From JAZGHN01 sp964496725 (lineage in GTDB: Bacteria > Chloroflexota > Dehalococcoidia > Dehalococcoidales > E44-bin46), in the NCBI GenBank assembly GCA_964496725.1, contig CAZCAS010000067.1:1-6797 (forward strand): DNA of 6,797 nt, written 5' to 3'. Below are positions 1-5,433 of the stretch, in pieces; within the stretch, counting starts at the first letter, position 1; each line of letters starts with the position of its first letter. The notes below the pieces were generated by a model. The model ran no database searches, was not told where the DNA came from, and saw only the letters and a program-made list of their open reading frames with translations. The position numbers and the translations under genes were made by a program.

Positions 1-54
1 AGCGCCGCGTTCGCATCGCGGAGGTCGGGGGTTCGAATCCCCCTATCTCCACCA
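1..54 (+). tRNA. tRNA-Ala (anticodon CGC), 5' part cut off by window edge
   Basis: This is the 3' part of an alanine tRNA that reads GCG codons. The anticodon stem is 5-9 (CCGCG) paired with 17-21 (CGCGG), and the 7-base loop at 10-16 (TTCGCAT) places CGC at 12-14. A 5-base variable loop (22-26) follows, then a perfect T arm: GGGGG at 27-31, loop TTCGAAT at 32-38, CCCCC at 39-43. The acceptor 3' strand is 44-50 (TATCTCC), the discriminator is A51, and CCA is encoded at 52-54. The acceptor strand has T at tRNA position 70, as needed for the G3:U70 pair that marks tRNA-Ala, and A73 also fits. The 5' acceptor strand and most of the D arm lie outside the window, so the G3 partner cannot be seen. 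No clear terminator follows before the convergent gene that ends at 81. Confidence 0.95.
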
Positions 55-80
55 TTTGACTGTAGAGATTTATTCTAGCC

Positions 81-1295
81 CTACTCCAATTGCTCCGGCG
101 CTTCCTCCGGTGATTTTCTGCCGAAAATGGGAATGCCCAGGGCGGCGATTATGACGGTGGCGACAATGACAACCATTATTATGTTTGGATAGATAGAGGC
201 GTTTGGAATGCCGGCGGCGACTACTATCTCAGCCACCACGGCGGCGGATAGCCCCCTGGGGAGCATGGTGGCTAAAAAGCCGGTGTTCGACAGTAAGGTG
301 TGGCTGCCGATAGAGGTGAGAAGCACTACGATGTACCTCACAAAGAGAAGGACAAGAGATAGAACAACACCCAGTACAATCACACTGGGTTCGTCAAAGG
401 TTATCATCAGCCCCAGATAGACGAAGAAGAAGGTCTTTATCAGGAAGGACATCTGGGAGTGGAATTTCCTCATCACATCATGTATCTCCACCGTCCTCTT
501 AATCCGTAGGAATTTGGCAACCTCAACACCGTTGCCCAGCATTATGCCGAAGGCGAGAGCGAAGATTACCCCGCTGCCATTTATGCTCTCCACCCCGAAA
601 TAGACCAGAAAGACGATAGCCAGGGTTAATATATCGTCAAAGACCTCTCCCTCTAGAAGGGTCAGCACCCAGAGCCAGATAAATCCGGCGGCGACGCCTA
701 TCGCCGCCCCGACGGAAAACCTTATGGCAATAGCCTGACCGACCATGGAAGCCTCGTTGCCAGTCCTCCCGCCGGTCATAAGTTGCAGGACAACCAGGGC
801 GATGACGATAACCAGGGCGCCATCAAAGGCCGACTCCAGATTTAATACCGAGGATACTTTACCAGGGACCTTGGCTCGGCTTACCAGAGGCATCACTATT
901 GAGGGGCTGGTGCCGCCCACAATGGCGCCAAGTAGCAGGCTGTCCATCAGCTCCCAATCTAGGATGTAGTAGGTTAAGGCGGCTGTCGCTGCCATGCTGG
1001 CGGCAATGCCAAGCACAACCAGACCTACCACCCTGGGGGCGCTTGATAGGACGGAGGAGAACTTGAGGTCAAGCCCGCCATTGAACAGGATGACGACTAA
1101 AGCCAGGCTGGCGATTATTTGCGAGGCTGGAGCTATCTGGCAGGGGTCAATGATTTTGAAAACAGGTCCTATCAGGTAGCCTAAGGCAAGTAGGATCAGT
1201 ATGTCGGGAAAGCTCACTTTGCGGAAGAGGTAATCCGCCAGGAAGCCAATAATGAGGAGGATTCCGATAAACCCCAGTATCTGTACTGCCGTCAT
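81..1295 (-). CDS. Cation:proton antiporter, CPA family (Na+/H+ or K+/H+ exchanger-like)
   Basis: A 404-residue, almost wholly hydrophobic protein with about 12-13 predicted membrane spans (for example residues 5-22, 58-76, 86-112, 118-139, 150-172, 240-262, 304-330 and 368-391). The family swaps Na+ or K+ for H+ across the cytoplasmic membrane, serving pH and ion balance. Family marks are ILFNGGLDL (70-77 region), GGTSPS (127-132, at the place of the crossed-helix TDP motif), LESAFDGA (153-160, at the place of the ESxxND ion-binding motif) and PRGLSAAVVA (346-355) with a conserved-type arginine at 347. The protein has only the membrane domain; no RCK/TrkA regulatory domain follows, and it ends in a short acidic tail. 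The start is the first ATG; a weak AGG-type ribosome site (minus strand of 1302-1304) lies 6 bases upstream. It converges on the tRNA gene and diverges from rpoB. The canonical ND or DD ion-site pair appears as DG, so ion specificity and even activity are uncertain. The exchanger-family assignment is firm; the substrate is not. Confidence 0.88.
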   Translation of the reverse strand: MTAVQILGFIGILLIIGFLADYLFRKVSFPDILILLALGYLIGPVFKIIDPCQIAPASQIIASLALVVILFNGGLDLKFSSVLSSAPRVVGLVVLGIAASMAATAALTYYILDWELMDSLLLGAIVGGTSPSIVMPLVSRAKVPGKVSSVLNLESAFDGALVIVIALVVLQLMTGGRTGNEASMVGQAIAIRFSVGAAIGVAAGFIWLWVLTLLEGEVFDDILTLAIVFLVYFGVESINGSGVIFALAFGIMLGNGVEVAKFLRIKRTVEIHDVMRKFHSQMSFLIKTFFFVYLGLMITFDEPSVIVLGVVLSLVLLFVRYIVVLLTSIGSHTLLSNTGFLATMLPRGLSAAVVAEIVVAAGIPNASIYPNIIMVVIVATVIIAALGIPIFGRKSPEEAPEQLE

Positions 1296-1332
1296 CTGTT
1301 GCCTATCTCTTCTCTATGACAATATTAGTAGT

Positions 1333-1361
1333 ATTCTAGCAATAATCATTACAAAAGCCAA
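1333..1361 (-). promoter_or_regulatory. Predicted sigma70 promoter of the antiporter gene
   Basis: On the minus strand the -35 is TTGGCT (1361-1356, 4 of 6 matches to TTGACA), the spacer is 17 bases, and the -10 is TAGAAT (1338-1333, 5 of 6 matches to TATAAT). The -10 is preceded by TGC, which makes an extended -10. Transcription would start near 1326, giving a leader of about 30 bases to the ATG at 1295. Predicted from sequence only. Confidence 0.6.
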
Positions 1362-1389
1362 TAGTAGGACTAATGGCTAGCTATAAGTA

Positions 1390-1418
1390 TTGACAAAACT
1401 CAGAATTGGTGGTATCAT
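1390..1418 (+). promoter_or_regulatory. Predicted sigma70 promoter of the rpoBC operon
   Basis: A consensus -35 (TTGACA, 1390-1395) is followed by a 17-base spacer and a -10 of TATCAT (1413-1418, 5 of 6 matches). Transcription would start around 1425. It lies 28 bases from the -35 of the divergent antiporter promoter. The near-consensus sequence is what one expects of a strongly expressed housekeeping operon. A start here means rpoBC can be transcribed without the upstream ribosomal protein genes seen in many bacteria. Confidence 0.72.
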
Positions 1419-1424
1419 ATAGTT

Positions 1425-1551
1425 TTATAATTATGCCATTTAAGGTTTCACCTTATTATGCCTTCCCAATAACCACTAGTTTGACTTAGGTTAGTGATGC
1501 CTTGGTGCAAATTTTTATCCACTTCTTAAGGGTGAGTAAAAGATAGCTTCT
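1425..1551 (+). promoter_or_regulatory. 5' leader of rpoBC with a small hairpin and direct repeats
   Basis: This untranslated stretch of about 127 bases lies between the predicted start site and the rpoB ATG. It has a perfect 6-bp inverted repeat, TAAGGT-TTC-ACCTTA (1441-1455), flanked by direct copies of ATTATGCC (1430-1437 and 1455-1462). A further ATGCCTT is at 1497-1503, matching 1458-1464. CACTA (1474-1478) could also pair with TAGTG (1492-1496). No known riboswitch, T-box or convincing intrinsic terminator is recognised. Any regulatory role is a guess. Confidence 0.35.
1528..1536 (+). promoter_or_regulatory. Possible, unusually distant ribosome binding site of rpoB
   Basis: AAGGGTGAG is the best Shine-Dalgarno-like sequence before rpoB, but its end is 15 bases from the ATG at 1552, longer than the usual 5-9. 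An in-frame TAA at 1537-1539 rules out an earlier start in this frame, and 1552 is the only ATG ahead of the conserved N-terminus. The nearer purine tract AAAAGATAG (1538-1546) is only a weak match. Bases 1520-1525 could fold back on 1530-1534 around a TTAA loop with one bulge and cover the site. Confidence 0.4.
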
Positions 1552-4500
1552 ATGTTGCCGACAAATAGGGAACAAAATGTGCCTCCTGTCCCCAGAAGGT
1601 CTTATGCCAAGCTGCCTGAGGTACTTGAGGTACCAGACCTGCTCAAGGTCCAGACTGATTCATTCCGCTGGTTCCAGGAACACGGGCTGAGGCAATTGCT
1701 GGAGGAGATATCTCCTATTGAGGACTTCACCGGCAATAGGCTGGCGCTCAGCTTTATAGACTATGAGTTCCGCGAGCCACATTATAGCGAGCAGGAGTGC
1801 CGCTCAAGAGACCTGACCTATTCCGCCCCCCTCTATGTTAGGACGCAACTGCTGGTTAAAGAGACCGGGGAAATCAAGGAACAGGACCTCTTTTTCGGTG
1901 ACATCCCCCTGATGACCGCCAAGGGCACCTTTATTACCAGTGGTGCGGAGAGGGTGGCCGTAAGCCAGCTACTCCGTTCCCCGGGCGTATATTTCTCGGT
2001 TGAGGAAGACCCCGCCACCGGTCGTCGCTTGTGCCATGCCAAACTGATTCCTACCCGTGGGGCCTGGCTTGAATTTGAGACCAGCAATCGGGATGTAATC
2101 TCGGCTAAGATAGACGGTAAGCGCAAGATATCCATCACCACCCTGCTCCGGGCTATCGGCTATAGCAGTGAGCAAGAGCTGCTTGGCTTATTTGCCAATG
2201 AGGATAGCTCCCCCGAGCACCAGTATATCCGCTCAACTCTAGAGCGCGAGCCTCAGGTCAAGGATGAGCCTGAGGCACTGCTTGATATCTATAGAAAGCT
2301 GCGTCCCGGCGACCCGCCTAACATTGAAAACGCCAAGAAACTGCTCAAAAGCCTGTTCTTTGACCCGGTGCGCTATGACCTTGGGGAGGTGGGGCGCTAT
2401 AAGCTTAATAAGCGACTCAGGCTTGATATCCCGGAAGACCAGCTGGCTCTGAGCAGAGAGGACATCGCTGAGATAGTAAGGCACATTATTATGGTTAATA
2501 ATGGCGCTGATACCCCCGACGATGTTGACCATCTGGGAAATCGGCGGGTGCGCACTGTCGGCGAGCTGATTCAAAACCAGTTCCGCATCGGCTTGCTGCG
2601 CCTGGAGCGAGTGGTCAGGGAGCGCATGAGTATCCTCGCCACCGAGGCACTAACCCCCAGCGCCCTGGTCAACATTCGCCCGGTAATGGCCGCCACCAGG
2701 GAGTTCTTCGGCGGCTCGCAACTTTCGCAGTTTATGGACCAGACCAACCCCCTGGCGGAGCTAACTCATAAGCGACGCTTGTCAGCCATGGGACCGGGAG
2801 GGTTGTCCCGGGAGCGGGCTGGTTTTGAGGTCAGAGACGTCCACTTCTCTCACTACGGTAGAATCTGTCCCATTGAGACGCCGGAGGGACCTAACATCGG
2901 TCTTATCGGCTCCCTGGCTACCTATGGACGGATTAACCGCTACGGCTTCATTGAGGCGCCGTACCGCCGGGTTATCTCTGAGGTGGACAATACCTCGGCT
3001 GAGCTGGTGGGGAGGACAACCACGGAGGCAGTGCTTAATAGTAAAGGCACTACCGTAGTCGGAGCCAAGACTATCATTACCCAGAAGCTTGCCGCCAGGC
3101 TGGCCAAACTATCTCCCAGAAAGATAAAGGTGGTGCCCTTCGTCTCTAGTGAGGTCGTTTACCTATCGGCCGATAAAGAGGACGAATACACCATAGCCCA
3201 GGCTAATGCCCGTCTTGACGAAAATAACCAATTTGTCGATGAAAAGGTTGAAACAAGATACGCTGACCGCTACTTGCTACTAGCACCCGCTGAGATTCAG
3301 TTTATGGATGTTTCACCCAAGCAGATAGTCAGTGTGGCTACATCACTAATACCATTTCTGGAGCATAATGATGCTAATCGCGCCCTGATGGGGTCTAACA
3401 TGCAGCGCCAGGCGGTGCCCCTGCTTTGCCCCGAGGCACCGGTGGTAGCTACCGGTATGGAGGTAGAGGTTGCCAAGCATAGCGGGCAGGTCATCTTTGC
3501 TCGAAATGCGGGGAAGGTCACTTCGGCGACCAGCTCCGAGATTGTGGTTACCAGTGATAGCGGTGACAAGGACGTATACCCGTTAATGAAGTTTGTCCGC
3601 ACCAATCAGGGAACGTGCATCAGCCAGCAACCCATAGTCGGCAAGGGGGAACGGGTGGAGGTGGGGCAGGTTCTGGCTGATAGCTCATCTACTGAAGACG
3701 GAGAACTGGCTCTGGGGCAGAATGTGGTCTGCGCCTTTATGAGCTGGGAAGGCTATAACTTTGAGGACGCTATTATCATCAGCAGCCGCCTGGTGGAGCA
3801 GGATAAGTTTACCTCGGTTCATATTGAGAAGCATGAGATAGAAGCCCGGGATACCAAGCTGGGACCGGAAGAGATTACCCGCGATATACCCAACGTCGGT
3901 GAGGAAAGCCTGCGCGAGCTTGATGAGGAGGGCATTGTCCGCATCGGCGCTGAGGTTGGTCCCGACGATATACTGGTCGGTAAGATTACCCCCAAGGGGG
4001 AGACCGAGCTATCGGCTGAGGAGAAATTGCTGCGGGCTATCTTTGGCGAGAAAGCCCGCGAGGTGAAGGATACCTCGCTGCGGGTGCCTCACGGTGAGTG
4101 GGGCAGGGTGATTAATGTCCGCGTCTTCTCTCGTCATGAAGGTGATGACCTGCCTGCCGGCGTCAACCAGTGGGTGCAGGTCTGGATTGCCCAGAAGCGG
4201 AAGGTCTCGGTGGGGGATAAGTTGGCCGGGCGCCACGGCAATAAAGGGGTTATTTCCCTCATTGCCCCGGCTGAGGATATGCCCTTCCTCCCCGATGGCA
4301 CGCCGGTGGATATTATCTTAAATCCAATAGGCGTCCCATCGCGGATGAATCTGGGGCAGGTCCTGGAGACCCACCTCGGCTGGGCGGCACAGGCCCTCGG
4401 TTTCAAGGCGCTTACCCCCGTTTTTGATGGCGCCAGTGACAGAGAGATTGAGGATGCTTTAGCTAGAGCCTGGATTGCCCAGAGGGCGGAGGCGATTGAC

Positions 4501-5433
4501 CTTGCCCCTGCTGATGACCACCCCAGCGTGAACCTGGAAAAGGCTCATGCCTGGCTTAAAGGAAAGGGCTACAAGGGGGATAGGGTATTCGGTGATGGCT
4601 CCCCTGGGGAGGCGAGGGATGTCTGCCTGCGCCTGTGGCTTGGAGAAATGGGCATAGACAGCCGAGATCTCGACCAGAGCCAGCTGAAAGAGGCAGTGAA
4701 TAAGGTAAGAGCCGAGCGTAACCTTCCCCCGCCGATTGTGGGCAAGGTGCTACTCCGCGATGGGCGGACCGGTCAGCCCTTTGACCAGGCGGTAACGGTG
4801 GGGAGCATCTACATGATGAAGCTAATCCACCTGGTTGAGGATAAGGTCCATGCTCGCTCCACCGGACCCTACTCCCTGATTACTCAACAGCCCCTGGGGG
4901 GTAAGGCTCAATTCGGTGGTCAGCGCTTTGGTGAGATGGAGGTATGGGCGCTGGAAGCCTATGGTGCTGCCCATATCCTTCAGGAAATACTGACCATAAA
5001 ATCCGATGATGTTACCGGTCGAGCCAAGACCTATGAGGGTATAGTTAAGAATGAGGATATCCTCCAGCCCGGAGTGCCGGAATCGTTCAAGGTTCTGGTT
5101 AAGGAGCTGGAGAGCCTGGGGCTTGCCATTGAGGTGATTAACGAAGAGGAAAAGGCAACATTTGCCACCGAGGTTGAGGCTGAGGGTGAAGAAGCCCCCA
5201 AATCAGAGGCGGAGGTTGAGGCTGCCGAGAGTCCAGCTGAGCAGGCCGAGACCCCAGCTGAAGAAGTGACCGAAGCCCCTAAATCAGAGGCGGAGGTTGA
5301 GGCTGCCGAGAGTCCAACTGAGCAGGCAGCGACCCCTGCTGAGGAAGTGACCGAAGCTCCCAAATCAGAGGCGGGGGTTGAGGTTGCCGAGAGTCCCGCT
5401 GAAGCGGAAGAGGTAGAGGAGAAAGATGCTTGA
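1552..5433 (+). CDS. rpoB: DNA-directed RNA polymerase subunit beta, with acidic repeat tail
   Basis: The 1293-residue beta subunit forms, with beta', the active centre of RNA polymerase. The usual beta modules appear in order: N-terminal protrusion and lobe (about 20-380), fork and rifampicin pocket (385-455), external, flap and hybrid-binding regions (about 465-1110), and the C-terminal clamp segment (about 1112-1196). Key residues visible are E738-D739 in YNFEDA and the active-site lysines K890 and K898 in GDKLAGRHGNKG, corresponding to E. coli E813-D814, K1065 and K1073. The rifampicin pocket has Q393, D396, H406 and S411, the sensitive-type residues at E. coli 513, 516, 526 and 531. Both large E. 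coli insertions (lobe SI1 and flap-side SI2) are absent. Instead about 90 residues (970-1062) sit between TPVFDGA and the DGRTG motif, as in Thermus but longer. After about residue 1200 the conserved core ends and a Glu/Ala/Pro-rich tail with 27-residue repeats continues to the stop. The ATG at 1552 is chosen because an in-frame stop lies at 1537. rpoC follows with an 8-base overlap. Confidence 0.98.
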   Translation: MLPTNREQNVPPVPRRSYAKLPEVLEVPDLLKVQTDSFRWFQEHGLRQLLEEISPIEDFTGNRLALSFIDYEFREPHYSEQECRSRDLTYSAPLYVRTQLLVKETGEIKEQDLFFGDIPLMTAKGTFITSGAERVAVSQLLRSPGVYFSVEEDPATGRRLCHAKLIPTRGAWLEFETSNRDVISAKIDGKRKISITTLLRAIGYSSEQELLGLFANEDSSPEHQYIRSTLEREPQVKDEPEALLDIYRKLRPGDPPNIENAKKLLKSLFFDPVRYDLGEVGRYKLNKRLRLDIPEDQLALSREDIAEIVRHIIMVNNGADTPDDVDHLGNRRVRTVGELIQNQFRIGLLRLERVVRERMSILATEALTPSALVNIRPVMAATREFFGGSQLSQFMDQTNPLAELTHKRRLSAMGPGGLSRERAGFEVRDVHFSHYGRICPIETPEGPNIGLIGSLATYGRINRYGFIEAPYRRVISEVDNTSAELVGRTTTEAVLNSKGTTVVGAKTIITQKLAARLAKLSPRKIKVVPFVSSEVVYLSADKEDEYTIAQANARLDENNQFVDEKVETRYADRYLLLAPAEIQFMDVSPKQIVSVATSLIPFLEHNDANRALMGSNMQRQAVPLLCPEAPVVATGMEVEVAKHSGQVIFARNAGKVTSATSSEIVVTSDSGDKDVYPLMKFVRTNQGTCISQQPIVGKGERVEVGQVLADSSSTEDGELALGQNVVCAFMSWEGYNFEDAIIISSRLVEQDKFTSVHIEKHEIEARDTKLGPEEITRDIPNVGEESLRELDEEGIVRIGAEVGPDDILVGKITPKGETELSAEEKLLRAIFGEKAREVKDTSLRVPHGEWGRVINVRVFSRHEGDDLPAGVNQWVQVWIAQKRKVSVGDKLAGRHGNKGVISLIAPAEDMPFLPDGTPVDIILNPIGVPSRMNLGQVLETHLGWAAQALGFKALTPVFDGASDREIEDALARAWIAQRAEAIDLAPADDHPSVNLEKAHAWLKGKGYKGDRVFGDGSPGEARDVCLRLWLGEMGIDSRDLDQSQLKEAVNKVRAERNLPPPIVGKVLLRDGRTGQPFDQAVTVGSIYMMKLIHLVEDKVHARSTGPYSLITQQPLGGKAQFGGQRFGEMEVWALEAYGAAHILQEILTIKSDDVTGRAKTYEGIVKNEDILQPGVPESFKVLVKELESLGLAIEVINEEEKATFATEVEAEGEEAPKSEAEVEAAESPAEQAETPAEEVTEAPKSEAEVEAAESPTEQAATPAEEVTEAPKSEAGVEVAESPAEAEEVEEKDA
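4459..4737 (+). other. Lineage-specific insertion in beta (residues about 970-1062)
   Basis: Between the conserved TPVFDGA (955-961) and DGRTG (1070-1074) motifs lie about 90 residues, where E. coli and mycobacterial beta have about 20 to 30. The segment is charged and mostly helix-compatible, with two Gly-rich loops (KGKGYKGD and GDGSPGE). In E. coli a different helical segment sits before TPVFDGA; that one is missing here. From memory, Thermus beta has a shorter insertion at this same place, so the site is an ancient variable point rather than a new domain. Boundaries are approximate. Confidence 0.7.
5191..5403 (+). repeat. Tandem 81-bp coding repeat in the rpoB C-terminal tail (2.6 copies)
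   Basis: Copies are at 5191-5271, 5272-5352 and a partial one at 5353-5403, each exactly 81 bases, so the reading frame is kept. Copies 1 and 2 match at 75 of 81 bases, and the partial copy matches copy 1 at 46 of 51. The encoded unit is 27 residues beginning EAPKSEAEVEAAESP and ending TPAEEVT, corresponding to beta residues 1214-1240, 1241-1267 and 1268-1284. The unit is strongly acidic, lacks aromatics and is likely disordered. High DNA identity, including third codon positions, points to recent duplication. Confidence 0.97.
5415..5421 (+). promoter_or_regulatory. Ribosome binding site of rpoC inside the end of rpoB
   Basis: AGAGGAG lies 4 bases before the rpoC ATG at 5426, within the last codons of rpoB. 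It supports this start and fits translational coupling, since ribosomes finishing rpoB at 5433 are already over the rpoC start. It sits in the Glu-rich (GAG/GAA) end of the beta tail. Confidence 0.75.

Noticed and set aside
44..76. Terminator formed by ATCTC (45-49) and GAGAT (65-69) after the tRNA
   Set aside because: The stem is only 5 bp, overlaps the tRNA acceptor strand, and is followed by a weak T tract; too poor to call.
1..80. tRNA 3' end as an integration (att) site of a mobile element
   Set aside because: No direct repeat of the tRNA end, integrase gene or change in composition is seen in the window; the neighbours are housekeeping genes.
208..420. Plus-strand short open frames opposite the antiporter (also 745-969 and 994-1179)
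   Set aside because: They are antisense to a membrane protein with clear family motifs, and have no ribosome sites or recognisable products.
1481..1515. Second rpoBC promoter starting from TTGACT at 1481-1486
   Set aside because: No -10-like hexamer lies 16-18 bases downstream; the bases there read GGTGCA or similar.
2239..2574. Minus-strand open frame of 111 residues inside rpoB
   Set aside because: It lies wholly within the strongly conserved beta coding frame, and its translation looks like no known protein; a shadow of rpoB.
5031..5363. Minus-strand open frame of 110 residues rich in Ser, Ala and Val opposite the rpoB tail
   Set aside because: It is the antisense of the 81-bp repeats, where Glu/Ala/Pro codons leave the reverse frame free of stops. 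It has no ribosome site and no family resemblance.
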